Shown here piece by piece: positions 47,111-59,499 of a DNA stretch of 64,000 nucleotides (the stretch's first letter is position 1; the number at the start of each line of letters is the position of its first letter). This DNA comes from Isoetes taiwanensis (lineage: Eukaryota > Streptophyta > Lycopodiopsida > Isoetales > Isoetaceae), in the NCBI GenBank assembly GCA_021234155.1, contig JAJEKV010000015.1:10562101-10626100 (forward strand), written 5' to 3'. A program made the translations under genes and the position numbers. A model generated the notes under the pieces. The model did no database searches. It worked only from the letters and a program-made list of their open reading frames with translations, and was not told the origin of the DNA.

Positions 47111-50100
47111 CTGATAGGTTCTTACCTTGCCACTAGTATTATAATACCTATTTTGAACCTTGCGTCTATTCTTCTGCCAAGAACCCCAGGTTCTTTATGA
47201 CGCGTGTACCAACTTTTTGGACTAGAACAGAGGCCCACTTTATCCCTTAGTTGACACTTAGTGCAACTAAGTACCTGATGCTAGTCATGTGAATTCACTA
47301 ACCTATGTGAATTCAATATTCTTGATCCCAGATCTAAGAATACTATGCTACAAAAGACCCTGCTTCTTATAAGCAATACAGTGGTAATGACCATAGACTC
47401 CCCCAGAAATCTAATTAGAAACAAGATTCTAATAATTGTACCACTCACACTCTGATCATTTATCAGAGATTTTTGCAACATTAACCCCAGGTTAATCCTT
47501 GCATTTCTAGAGACCTTGCTCTATAAATACCCAGTACACCAATTATGGCTAATTATGAATTCTAATTGGATTCTCTATCACAACTCCCATAGTTGATTCT
47601 CTTCCGCCAAGCATCTCAAGAATCCTTATATTCATGTATACTACTTTGATAACAAGTAGTGATGGTTCAGACTCTGCCCTTTTAGGCCTCCATGGCATGC
47701 CTGGCCCTGCAAGCATAACGCCATTCCTCTAGGAAAACATTCTTCCTAAGTCTGACAACCTTCGTATCTTTATTAGATGAACCCTTTCCTCAACAATTTT
47801 GGGTTCCACATTCACATTCCAGTTTGTGACCCCTTTTTCTTAGGGTAGAATTAGCTAGGAAATCCTTTTCCTCCCCCTTTCAAAAAAATCAAGCAATCCT
47901 TTACTTTTGGAAGTGAATTCTTAAAGTCATATGCAGCCAATTTACAGCTTGACATAGAACTTATCTATTATCAGCTTGGATGATATACTAATAGGAGTTT
48001 TTGGGCACTCTCTAAGCCTTGCTTATAAGAGTTTTGACTATTCCTAAATTACCGTATGGTGGTGTTCCTAGTGAAGCCTCACTAGAACCCAAATACCTTG
48101 CCTTGCAAAGAAGACCTTTAAGTCTATGCTCACACACTTTCTATAGAGCCAACGGGTCTAACTACCTTACTTCTTGACTTTGTTGGCTTCCATAGCTTAA
48201 CACCCCAAGTAATGCATCATCAATTCCAAATTTGATTTGCAAGCTCTCTTACATGCTTAATTTGTGGGGTACTTTGATGCTCATGCCATATTGACTCTTA
48301 AAGTCATGATTCTAGTAGATTCCTCATCAAGGAACTACTCTCTCACTCGACGTAAGTCACTAGACTTTGTTATTATTAGCTCTAAATGATCTTTTCAATA
48401 GGCATCATCGATCTCCTAGGGACCACTGCATCATAAGTGAAGCACCATTATGTTCCATCCATACATCAATCAGTATCTATTCATACACATATGTGTTTGA
48501 TGTTAATACAGAGTTCATGCAAAAAAACCAAGCAACTCAGTTTAACACGACTAATTGGCCTTGCAAACTCTAACTTATAGAATTACATGGACCTTGGTTT
48601 CCACCACTTCCTAAATGATACCACCATGTTTTCCATACCAGAACTCTCATTAGGGGTTCTTGTTGTGCCTAGCTTTGCTTTTCATGCTTTGGCTTAGAGC
48701 TAACCCAAGTCATTCTCGACTTTGCTCAATAGCACAACCCTTATGGTTGCATCACATGACTTACCTAAGTCAACTGCAACTTTAATTGGTCCACCAGTAC
48801 CACAGCTTCTTGACCTCGTCAAAAGCTTCCCGTTGTACTAACCCCTAACTCATACTTGAACTTCATTCAAGATTCTTATGGGGCTTTGATTTCCCAGAAT
48901 ACACTTTCAACCATAGGCAGCCAAGCCAGCAAAATTTCCAACCTCAAGACACTCTTAAAGGCTGAAACTATTCTTATACGGCTTGCCCCTTACTGAGATC
49001 CTCTCTCGAAAGTGAATAACTCTTATCAATGGGAAATTCATAGATAGGATCCAATTATTTGGTTTGAATTATGTGCCATAAAGTCAATTTCCTTGACTAC
49101 TTGTTCTAACACATATTCACTGCTTTGCCAATCTATGGCTATAAGGCATAATATACATCTCATAATACCTATACAAGCCCAGTTTATATATTGTGACCCA
49201 TATGTTTTACCCCAAGCCCCGCTTGAACATACTGGGCAATAAGATGTATTCACAACTCCTAGTTGTATATAGATGTAGGAATATAACTCTATTAACATTC
49301 TTGTTTCCAAACAAGAGATACTGAGATTTTATAACCAATCTCAGTATCTTAGTTTGAGCATAGGTAGAGTTCATATGGAACTAGACAGTCCAATCAATCA
49401 TATTGTAGCTTGATTCATCCTTGGCATCTTTCCAGAGACACCCCCTGAAATCAGTTTAACAAACGCTACAATAATCTATTGCATGCATCCATATGATCCT
49501 AGTTGAATCCGTTTGCTTCTTTATTTATTTTAAGTGCTCTTCCCAGAAGAACCCCTTAAAATGACTAACAAGTTGCTTTGCAATTACTATCTTATAGTTT
49601 CTACTTGATAAGTTCTCAACCTTATCAGTACTGCAACTTGTATTCTCTAGATGCGTTAGCTAGCATCTCTAACTATAGTACTTTTAAACTATAGATTCCA
49701 TGTATAGATGTTCATCTATGAAGGTTATTTTCTTGACCCAACAATCGCAGATTGTATATGTTCCTTTGGAATTTTTCAAAGGAATACTTCAAGCTAAGTT
49801 AATTTATTGCCACTTTCCTTTATGCGACCAAGATCCTTCTTGGTGCTTATAAGAAAGCATATCATACGAGGCATAAAACCTTTAAATCCTTCAAAATTCC
49901 TTCCTAGAATTCAAGGATCTTATTCTCAACACTTACCACAAGTGTTGTTATTCCCAAGTGTTATTATGTTCCAAGGAACTAGTCAGGACTTCCGGTGTTC
50001 TAATAAAAGCTCTGCTTCCAAGATGTCCACTTAACGGACCCCAAATCCTCCAAGTAACCAAGTCCTAGCATTCATTAAGAACTAGTATCCACAATATTTC

Positions 50101-51238
50101 CCAAATATTGTGCACTTCTAGCACAAACCCTAGGTAGTGCACTAGTGACCCCTTGAGTCAATAGTAATATATCCGTCACCAATTCCCTACAAGGATTGGT
50201 TAAAGGAACATGCAACCTCGTACCACCCTACCCAGTAGAGTGAGCCAATGATCCCAGATCAAGTGGTTATCACGGGCAACAACATTCGCATTGGACAGAC
50301 TACTTATGCCACACTACCCAATAGTGTGCGTCAACTGGGCATGATCCCAGATCATGACACCCTATGATGCACTCATTGAAAGGGATCTTTGGAGGGCAAT
50401 AATGCTTTTTGTTAAAGCATAATTTCTCTTAGTTCCTTGAACGTAAAGACACTCTTCAAAAGAATCATCCTGGATATCAAAATCAATCAACTAATTTTAA
50501 AAACTAATTTTAAAAACTCAAAGCTCTAGGGGTCTTATGTTAAGCATATTCACATGCTCCAGGGTATGACCCATCTCCATGTGGTTCGTCTATGTTCCAC
50601 TACTGAGCCCCCGACTCCTCATGACGAAACCACCTAACACTCTTGGAAGAATGCAGTAGGTGGTACTACCAACAAGTGCCCTTGGCCCTTGTTCATTACT
50701 AGTTCAACTAGTACCAACATTAGCTAAAATCGTAAATATTAACTAAGGTAAATAACAACCCATTAAAACCTCCCCTTTAATTTTTAATGGTTGATAACGG
50801 GGAACAAAATCCCTGATTTCTTTAATGGGCTGATAATGGGTCCTGGTTACCCTTAACAAAAAATCACAGAATCGAAAATCTCAGAATCACGAAGTCGTGA
50901 TTCCGTGCCAGCCAGGATCGATCACTCCGGGCTGCTCGGTACTCGGATTGCCACGAAATTTGGCAAGTAAGCATTTCGGCCCCAAACGCTCCTGCTCGTA
51001 AATTTTCAGCTCAAACCGAGCTATTTTGCAAAATCCGTTTTTCCAGGCCCCAAACATGATTTAGCAAGCCCTGCTTGCCCAGAGACTGCTACAGCGATTT
51101 CACATTGGCTTCTCAGGTCCTCAGGAGCCTGAAGAACGATTCTAAAGCCAAACCTTTGCACTTCGTGGATGCTCCAGAAATTGCTCTCAAGTTCTGCTCT
51201 CTTAACTGCGGCACAGCCTCGAACCCAGCATCAAACTT
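47111..51238. other. Long interval without recognisable gene
   Basis: About 4.1 kb, low in long frames on both strands. It could be decayed internal sequence of the LTR element whose 5' LTR is at 51254-51627 (minus), but no gag or pol motif was found. Short palindromic strings such as CACTACCCAATAGTGTG occur near 50310. Confidence 0.4.
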
Positions 51239-51240
51239 AG

Positions 51241-51252
51241 GCTCTGATACCA
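51241..51252 (-). other. Primer-binding site of LTR element
   Basis: TGGTATCAGAGC on the minus strand, the usual plant primer site for initiator Met tRNA, one base from the LTR end. This shows 51254-51627 is a 5' LTR on the minus strand. Confidence 0.85.
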
Positions 51253-51253
51253 A

Positions 51254-51627
51254 TGTTACAACGCCATGGAAGGGGCCAAGTTTGGCTACCATGAACCCCC
51301 TGGATTCCCCACTCCTCGAGTCCCTTGGACTCCCCACGCCAGACTTGTGTTGATCCCCTGGATCAATACTGCAACATCGTGCAGTTCTCTAATCGTTCCC
51401 AGAACGATTCTCCATCGCCTCCCTTCTTGAGATCCATGATCTCTTATATAGGGTACCTACTCTTGTGGCATGCCGCCACGTGTATGCATGCATGCATATG
51501 GACTCTTGGAGTCTCCTTATGCCACTTGTCCCTTAAACATTTAATCCGTAGGTTTAATGGTCCTATGACCTAGGGACCAACATATGTATATAACATATGA
51601 CTTAGGGCCTAACCTATGTTCGTAACA
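51254..51627 (-). repeat. LTR (5' type), inverted copy of the 38.5-kb LTR
   Basis: 374 bp, ends TGTTACGAACA and TGTAACA on the minus strand, nearly identical to 38549-38915. Because that copy has a polypurine tract and this one a primer site, they are parts of two elements of one family, not the two ends of one. Confidence 0.88.
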
Positions 51628-52089
51628 TTCAATCATTTATTGTGATTGAATTATCTAAAAGCAGGAAAAGAAGAGGTTAGAATACATCAAATGATAAAGA
51701 TTACAATGCTTAAACCTCAGTGAGCTTGTAAAGAATACCTCACAGAGCTTGTGCAGGCAGTACTTGGAGAAGATACGAATGGCGCTAAGAAAAAGCTCGA
51801 GAGAGGGTGGCATAGCTTTTATAAAGGGCTGCAAATACAAACGTTTAGGCGCTAATTCAGGGCGTCATGGAGTTGCAATGAAAATCCCCCATTCCCCCTT
51901 CCAAAACCAACCTTGAGTTCAAATAGATGCAGATTTTGCTGAGTCTGTGATGAATGACACCGTAACATAGTTCCAGGCTTGGATAAAAAAAGCTTGTAGA
52001 TGTCGGAATAGGTATTGGTTGCGGGTTTGCCATGCTGGCATCGGGGTTGGGGCGTTATATGATTTCATCAAACTTGTAATGAAAAGCTT

Positions 52090-52500
52090 TTGTGAGGAGC
52101 ATAATATTGTTTGTGAGTTTACCATTCCTTCACCTCAGCAAAATGGACGCATCATTACGAATGTTGTTTGCGTATGCTTATTCGAGCTGGCTTGAGTAAG
52201 TCTTTTTGGGTGAAAGCTATAACTACTGCTATCTATGTGCAAAATTGAGCAATTACTTCCTCTCTAAAAGATATGACTCCTTTATATTTATGGACGGGAG
52301 CAAAACCAAATGTTGAACATCTTAGAGTTTTTGGTTGTCTTGCTTCTTTTCACATTCCTAACGAAAAGAGGAAGAAACTTGATTCAATAGCCTCTAGAGC
52401 TATATTTGTTGGTCATGTTGCGAATGCAAAAGGATATTGCTTTATGATCTTAAATTTAAAGCAAGTATAACGAGTCGTGATGTTATGTTCGATCAGTCTA
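52090..52500 (+). pseudogene. Copia integrase fragment
   Basis: Reads CEFTIPSPQQNGRI, then TTAIYVQN with frame breaks, then an open piece KDMTPLYLWTGAKPNVEHLR followed by FGCLASFHIPNEKRKKLD. This is the end of a copia integrase. It belongs to another copia family than the 4.6-10-kb element. Confidence 0.85.
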
Positions 52501-53285
52501 CTACGGAAGTCATGATTGCTAATGATCATATTTCAGCTTATATTCTTAATGAATTTCTGCTTCTTGATGATGATAATAATCCTCCATAAGTAACTTCTAA
52601 AATAGTTATAACGACTTCTAATTAGAGCAACATGAGTCTCATAATCTTGATGTGACTATCCTCTGGCCAGCATTTTTTCTATCGAGTTCCGGTAATGTGA
52701 AATGTATTTGTACAATGCCTGTGGTTGCACACTGACAATTCTAAAGCTTGCAAGGTCTATAACAATGTAGCCCTGGGAGGTCTTGAAGGATAGCCTCCCC
52801 GCTTGACCTCCTTGTCTGGCAACCTTGGAGACATCTTTTATTGTCCCAAGGTTGACAAACTCGGAGTCAGCATACCGTTTATTCCCAGGGCTCTTGCAAA
52901 CGTGAAGAAATGTCAATGTGATGTACTTGCCGCCCGCACCCCTGGTTACGAACCACTGCGTTTGAAAATTTTCATAAATCAGGCTCGTCTGTGTCAGCGG
53001 TCTGCTTCATTGGATGTGGCCGCTTGACTATCTTCAGCACTTTCTTTGGTGCGCTCTTGCTTCCTTCTTCCTTGCCACAGAAATGTTTAAAACAACACTG
53101 TTAAGAGTTGAAAAGGGACGAAAACTGTATTCCAGAATAAGAATTGAAAATTTGTGCGTTAAATGCAAGCAAAAAGAAGAAAAAACAGCTAGAAAAAAGA
53201 CGCACAAACATGCTTTTTCATGTTCTTAATTAACTAAAAAGTGATTTGTGCAAGCTAAAAACAACAAAAAAAAGGACACTATTTT
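52501..53285. other. Non-coding or unrecognised
   Basis: No supported gene. A minus frame at 52916-52656 (MTFLHVCKSPGNKRYADSEF) is protein-like, perhaps RNA/DNA-binding debris, but unplaced. Confidence 0.3.
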
Positions 53286-53299
53286 CCAAAAATCCAAGA

Positions 53300-53605
53300 T
53301 TCATATTCCATAATACACTTCGCATTTTGTTGGAAGGACTAAGTGTATTCCGGAATGGGCAAAGTGTATTCCAGAATACACTTTGCCTTCAGTGCAAAGG
53401 CAATGTGTATTCCTGAATACACTTTGCCCTTCATGTGCCTTCAGTCACATGAAGGGCAAAGTGTATTCAGGAATACACATTGCCTTTGCACTGAAGGGCA
53501 AAGTGTATTCTGCCCTTCTGATTGAAGACAAAGTGTATTCCGACACTTTGCCTTCAGTCAGAAGGGCAAAGTGTATTTCGGAATACACTTGAAATACACT
53601 TTGCC
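53300..53605. repeat. Palindrome cluster (GTGTATTCCGGAATACAC type)
   Basis: About ten variants of GGGCAAAGTGTATTC occur in alternating orientation. The core is a perfect inverted repeat, 51-bp arms at 53387-53437 and 53446-53496 with an 8-bp loop. More GTATTCTGGAATA strings follow to about 53950. It lies directly upstream of the DUF7869-type gene, like the subterminal repeats of a DNA transposon. Confidence 0.85.
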
Positions 53606-55435
53606 CACAAAATTAAACTAACACGGGGACAAAAGACGTACTATGTACTTTACATGCTTATCTGTCCATAATTTTTGCTATGTAAACCAGAATACAGCAA
53701 CTCAATATAGAATAGAAGGCGCTCGAGCTGGCGACTAAATCTCTGCAAGCGGAATACGCAACTGAGGCGCCCAAATTTCCTTTTTAAAGGTAGACTATTG
53801 TCAGTTGTCTATTCCTATATACAGTGGAATACGTCTTGTCCAGACAGTCTGGACTAGTGTATTCTGGAATAGGATTAATGCACTCACACAGCAATTGCAT
53901 CACACCAAACAGTATTCTGGAATAGCTTTTTGTATTCTCGACTAGCATTAGTCCAACTGCCTTGTGAGTTACTAACAAGTCCCCAATGTTTTGCAGTTGT
54001 TTAAGATGGTTAACCGCTTCGTGAACAAACTTCCACCACCATTTGTTTTCCCAAGTACCTCTACTTCAGATGGAACACGTGACGCAGATGCTTCTTCAAC
54101 TCCTACCTCGAACAGGTCTTTGTTGCTTCTCGAAGACGCTCCGAGTCCAATAACTAGTAGACTGCCATCACCTTTCCAACCCTCTCCAAGTCCAGTAGGA
54201 AACCGACTGCCACCTCCTTTCATAGCCTCACCTGTTGCACGTAGCAATCTTCCACCACCTTTTGTACCATCCCCCGACCCTACAAAGGCTCGACCTCAGC
54301 AAATATTTCGGGACAGACTACCTCAGTCATTTATAGTTTCTCCTTCTTCACTTACACAAACAAGGAATACAGCACGCTCAGAAGACTGCCAGATTCTCCA
54401 CCGCTTCTCCCACCATGACTTCACCACAAACGAAGACGACCTTGCAGCATCTACTCCTCTTCACACAACCGTGGTGACACATGGGTTTGCAGAATTTCAA
54501 TAGGCACTAAAAGACATGTTTGAACGAACTCCTTGTGAAGAAGCTGCAACAACATTTGTTGGCACAGCGTATAGTGGCCCATCTCCTTCATTCAACACTG
54601 TACCTCTGCCTTATCCGGGTACAGCTTCACGTGGTTTGTTCTCCTCTACAAGCACACCACTAAGGGTAGAGGAGGTCACCCCTTGAGTAGAACTCTCATC
54701 AAAAGATGAAGACACCAACGAGGTGCAACGAGATTACACATTCTCCAGCCAGTCCACCAAGAAATTCAAGGTGGATTATAGTTTTGAGAGCATGCTCCTC
54801 TGTAAGAAGAAGAAACCTTATGGACGAGCATAAAATGAGAAGACTTTTAAGAATTAAATGCTTCTCATTGGGTTGCATCAACAAATTTAACATGTCTAAA
54901 TTACGAGCAATTAGAGACAACTACAGTTCAATGACATCGGCAGACCAGAATGCCTACTTGGCCTATCATGTAAGACCAGACCGCAATACCTTCTTGCACT
55001 ACATTAACTGTGAAGAAGTTTGCCAGAAATGCTTTATGATTGTCCACCATTTAGAATCCACCAGAATATCTAGAGTACACAAAAGCCTGGACAAAAATCC
55101 AGCAATTGATGATCATTGTGGACCAAGAAGAGTTGTAACCATGCATGCCCTTGCTGCTATGTCATGGATGGAGAAATATTTTAGAGAAACATGTGAAAAG
55201 CTGCCTAACAGCAACATGTATCATTTGACAGATAACATCACCAAAAAAGATGTTTTTAATGAGTACAAAGAGACTTGCACTCAGTTTCAGCACATCTCTT
55301 ACTCACACTTCACCAGACTGTGGAAAAGTGAATTCGGTCTTGTGAAAATGCCCAGGAGACACAGAATGTCTGTTTGCTCAAGGTGTGCAGAATTAAAGAG
55401 TCAACGAGAAACTGCAAAGACAGAGGTCGAAAGAA

Positions 55436-55500
55436 GTAAGCTCAAATTCTCTTCTCTCTTACTTGTTTAAAGAAATATTTTGATCCGAATTCTTCAACAG
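55436..55500 (+). other. Intron in the DUF7869-type gene
   Basis: Donor AGAA/GTAAGC, acceptor TTCTTCAACAG. Removal joins EVER to NNVQQNLARHHEQQ in one frame. The intron contains the only stops in this region. Confidence 0.75.
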
Positions 55501-56104
55501 ATAATGTGCAACAGAACCTTGCCAGACATCATGAACAACAAGCAGCAGAGAGAAGAAAGCTTGCCAAGCACAGAAAAAAAGCTCTTGAACGTCCACTGCA
55601 ATATATGTCTGTTGTGATTGATGGAATGGATAAAAAAAAAACTACTCTACCCCATTTCTTGAACATTCCTAAAGATGTGCCAGAGGAATGTTTTGTTAAG
55701 GTCCACCTTGTAGGAGCTATGGTCTTCAAAGGAAGTCTAAAGTGCAAAGTATTTTTGACGTATTCAAACTTGCATGGTGACCCAAACCTTACAATTACAA
55801 TTCTTAACAAGGTCCTGTGCGAGCAAGAGCAATTACCACCAGTGCTCTACCTGCAACTTGACAATACTACAAGGGAGAACAAGAATCAAACACTATTTGC
55901 TTACTGTGTCATTTTAGTGGAGCTAGAGATCTTTAGAAAAGTGAAGCTCGGTTTCTTACTTGTAGGCCACACTCATGATCAGATTGACCAAATGTTCAGC
56001 AGATTTTCTGTGCACTTTAGAAGGAAGAAGGCTTTTTCTCTTCCTACTTTAGTTCGAATTATTGAAGATTCTTACACTCCGACTCCAATGATCGAGCTTT
56101 TTAA

Positions 56105-57425
56105 AGAATAAGAATAAGAATAAGAATAGTTTTTTATCGTCCACTGAGACCAATCGGCCTATGGGATCCAAAAGGAGCGCAGCAAACTTATTACTGTCCG
56201 GGTTAAAAAACCCCCGCCCCGAAGGGTTTTCAAGGGAAAAACCGTGGCAGTAATAAGAATGCTGTCAAACTGTACAAGTATACATCATCATGAAATGTGT
56301 ATGTACATGTCAAGCGCGTGCCTGAGGACATAGCTGATGTCGCATGTCCATGACCTCCTGAAGGTATGATCCTAGCACCTGTACGGATGCCGTGCTCAAT
56401 GTCACATGAAGCAGCTGGCCAGGCCTGACCAACTCAGCATAGCGCGTCCGGATTTGATCATATGCTGGGCAACTTTGAAGGGTATGAGATTCATCCTCAA
56501 TGGCTCCCATTTGGTAGCATTAACAGAGCCTGTCCTGACGTGGCTCACCAATCCATCTGCATGTCTCAATTCGAAGATGATGTGCCCCAGTGCGAATGGA
56601 GGCAATGAGTCTGCGTCTTTTCATGGGCAAGTGGGTGCGCAGGTAGCATTGTGGGCCTCGTTCCAATGTGGGATTTATGTGGCGCTGGTAGTGTGATGTC
56701 TTGACCTGTTCAAGGGCACTGGCATCCCAAAGCTTGCTAATGAAGCAAGCGTCAAGATATTGCCTCAAGCTATGGCGATCTGCCTCTGTTTGCACATGTA
56801 TGCACCTGTGCTCCTGCACATTCCATCTGACCATCCATTGAGCTCTCTTTTCCCTCAAGCAGGCCTTGAGGCACTGTGGCCCCATTGCCATGATATAAGC
56901 TAGTTTAGGGAGACGAGCATCGTCCATATTGACCATCTTCTGAAAATAGACAATGTGGCGATCAAGGGCCGCCCTCTGAAGAGGCAAGAACCCTGTCTCC
57001 TGCAGTAGAATTTGATATGGGACTGTGGACTTCACCCCTAGTGCTCGTACCAAGAAGGCTTTCTGCACCTGCTCCAAGTCATTCCAAGTAGCGAGGGATA
57101 CTACTGGGCCCCATACTTCAATCCCGTATAAAAGGACAGGCTCCACTAAGACCTTGAACAGGTGTGACTGATGGGTCCAATCATACAACTCCGCTCTATG
57201 ACTATTGTTTTGCATTGCATATAGTGCCTTCCAGCCCGCCGTAACTCGTAGCCGTATGGATGTGTCCCAGTGCATAGTAGAAGGAAACTCCACTCCCAAA
57301 TATTTGTATGTGGATGCTACTTCCACATTCTGCCCTCGGTAACTGAAGGAGGGGATCCTCGGCTGTCGTGAAGATGATATGAAAACCACCTTAGTCTTGG
57401 CCAAATTGACGCGCAGAGACTGCTG
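56105..57425 (-). mobile_element. 5'-truncated LINE inserted in the DUF7869-type gene
   Basis: On the minus strand it starts in the RT thumb (VNLAKTKVVFISSSR) and includes KYLGVEFPST, SHLFKVLVEPVLLYGIEVWG and the C-terminal GAIEDESHTLQSCPAYDQIR. It ends in the same 3' UTR and an (ATTCT/ATTCTT)n tail at 56105-56130. It is closely related to the LINE at 39.2-40.8 kb. The flanks TTTTAAAGA and TTTTAGAGA may be an imperfect target duplication. Confidence 0.92.
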
Positions 57426-58109
57426 ATTTTAGAGAGTTTGTTTTCTCTCAACGTTCAAACAGAGAACAAGCTGTGAACAAGTTGAATGATCTCACCTTTC
57501 AACATCACATCAAGTTCTACTTGAAGGATGGACAAAGCTTCTTACAGGGGAAGAAGTATACCACAATTAAGGACTGGAGTCCACCAGAGGGATTACGCTT
57601 CCTTAAATATATACCAGACACTTGCTTCATAGAACGTGCTGAGCAACTTCCTCTCAAAAATCCTAAGGAGTCCAAGCAGAAGAAAAGTACCCCAGTGTCA
57701 TCCTTAAAAGCCATTGAAAATGGAATTTCCCCATTCTTTAAGTACTTCTTAGAAGAAGATCGGATGTGGTGGAGTAATTTCTTTCTAGTTAAGAACCATT
57801 TCAATGGCCTAACACCTTCTATCAACCCCAGCACCAAGCAGGTCCAAGCAATGCTACATTAGCACCTGCAGTAGAAGAAGACGAGGATCGAGTCATGTAC
57901 CTCGGACCAAGACGCATGAATGAGCCTCAAGGTAATATCACAGAAATTGCCAAAGGTATGCTGATTGCTCTTCCAACTGAGGAGGATGACAAAGGTCGAC
58001 CTTTCTGGATAGCAAAAGTACTTGATACAGTTAAGGAGGAAGGCTTAGTCACTAAACTCAAGATTCATTGGCTTGCAACACGCTCAGAAAATGCTTTTGC
58101 ACTACAAGG

Positions 58110-58550
58110 GATCGTCGACGTCCAACGACGTCGCGTCGTCGATGAACGCCGGACCGTCGTCGTTGATCAACGACATCGTTGCTCAACGACGACATAACGT
58201 TGGCGACGCGTTTCAACGACGGTCATCGGGGGCGACGTGTCGGCCCCGCTGCGCGGGTATGGGTACCGCCGCCAAACCGGGCAGCCGCCGTGTCAAACAC
58301 GTCAGCTAAACGTCGTTCAACGACGTTTCACAGAGCTGACGTCGCGCCGCGTCATGCGTGGAAATGGGCAGTTGCCAAGCTGGCAGCCTGCGTGTCAAGA
58401 CGCGCCAGCGTGCCGTCGTTGAACGACGTCGCACAACGCCGACAGTCACGCCCGCTCTTGCGTGGCAGGTGGTGCTGGTGCCAAAGGCGCTCGCTCGCAA
58501 GGCGTGTCAAGACACGTCAGCTTAAACGTCGTTTAACGACGTCACGCAGA
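58110..58550. repeat. CACTA subterminal repeats, left
   Basis: GC-rich region with more than ten copies, in both orientations, of AACGACGTC / GACGTCGTT (e.g. CGTCGTTCAACGACG, CGTCGTTTAACGACG). In CACTA elements such motifs bind the TNPA-type protein. A T-run and three CCCTAA units follow (58555-58605). Confidence 0.85.
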
Positions 58551-58680
58551 GGAATTTTTTTTTTTTTTTTGCCAAATAAAAACCCTAACCCTAACCCTAA
58601 CCCTACATCCACGTTATAAGTGGATCCATCAGTAGCTGCTGTTATTCTTATTTTTTGAGTGTTCTTCCCTATCTTGCTAT

Positions 58681-58981
58681 AATGGTCCGGCAGTTGAAGA
58701 CCACCTTCGCGCGATATGTTCCTTCTAGCAGTAATCCTCCTCCTCCAAGGGAAGACAACTCCAGCAACCCCCCTGCTTCTCCCGCTGAGAACCCTCCCTT
58801 CACCATCGTGGCAAAGATGAGTGAAAAGGAGCTTCTGATTGCACTAACATCTGGCGTTCCATGCGGGGAACGACTGGTAGAATGGCTCACCGAGCCAAAC
58901 AAAGAGAAAACGACATTAATGGTGCAGATAATGATGCAAATGGTTGCATCAAACCGCCACGCCCTCGATGGACATAAGTAA
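58681..58981 (+). CDS. Small CACTA-encoded protein or first exon
   Basis: Starts MVRQLKTTFARYVPSSSNPP and runs 100 residues. The N-terminal half is Pro/Ser-rich. The second half is helical (KMSEKELLIALTSG, MVQIMMQMVASNRHALDGHK). It may be an auxiliary TNPA-like product. No family recognised. Confidence 0.4.
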
Positions 58982-59119
58982 TGTATAAGTTTTTTTATGA
59001 ATGGAAACAATAAGTTTTTTTATCTATTTGTGTTGTCGTTGTATAAGCTTATTTTATGAATGGGAACAATCAGTTTTTTTATTTATTTGTGTTATTTGTA
59101 TTGTATGTTGTTTTTCGTT

Positions 59120-59325
59120 ATGTTAAACAATCACGGTTATTTTAACGACGTTATGATCATTTGACGCCGTTAAACGACGCCATGATCATCCGACGTGGCA
59201 TATGAGGGGCATCGACGGCGCAAGTCGATGTGGCATGCCTAGGTGTCGTCGACGTCGCCTTGGCGCCGTTAAACGACGTCACACACGACGCCGATAAACG
59301 ACGTCACATATGGCGGGAACCCGCT
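59120..59325. repeat. Internal cluster of GACGTC-type repeats
   Basis: GTTAAACGACG(T/C)C recurs about five times, the same motif as the left subterminal region, but about 1 kb inside the element. It could be a regulatory region or the end of an older nested copy. Confidence 0.7.
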
Positions 59326-59499
59326 CAGGGTTATTTACTTGTTATTTTCACTCGCTTGTTTCGGATTTTTGCGCCCGTGGGTCTTCATAAGGTAAGATCT
59401 CTCGCTTTTAATCTTTGTGTTAGAGTTAAACACCTCCAAATGCTAATAGATTAGAAGATTGAATCTTGAAAGTATGTTAAAAACTTGAGGGATGCATGA

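Larger units (their letters stand above)
53991..58099 (+). pseudogene. DUF7869-type transposon gene, disrupted
   Basis: A Pro/Ser-rich N-terminus (54006-54503, repeating LPPPF motifs) runs through in-frame stops at 54501 and about 54685. After a shift near 54830 a conserved part begins (RLLRIKCFSLGCINKF, LRAIRDNYSSM, YSHFTRLWKSEF, RRHRMSVCSRCAELK). A 65-bp intron (55436-55500) leads to YMSVVIDGMDKKKT, VHLVGAMVFKG, LQLDNTTRENKNQ and LVGHTHDQIDQMFSRFS. These are the hallmarks of the domain I recall as DUF7869; the Asp and His residues would suit a metal-dependent nuclease. After a LINE (56.1-57.4 kb) the frame resumes (HHIKFYLKDGQSF to PTEEDDKGRPFWIAKVLD) and is cut by the CACTA insertion at 58,100. 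Domain name moderately sure; enzymatic role is inference. Confidence 0.7.

Noticed and set aside
53300-53605. CRISPR-like array
   Set aside because: The repeats alternate in orientation, there are no regular unique spacers, and the context is eukaryotic transposon DNA.
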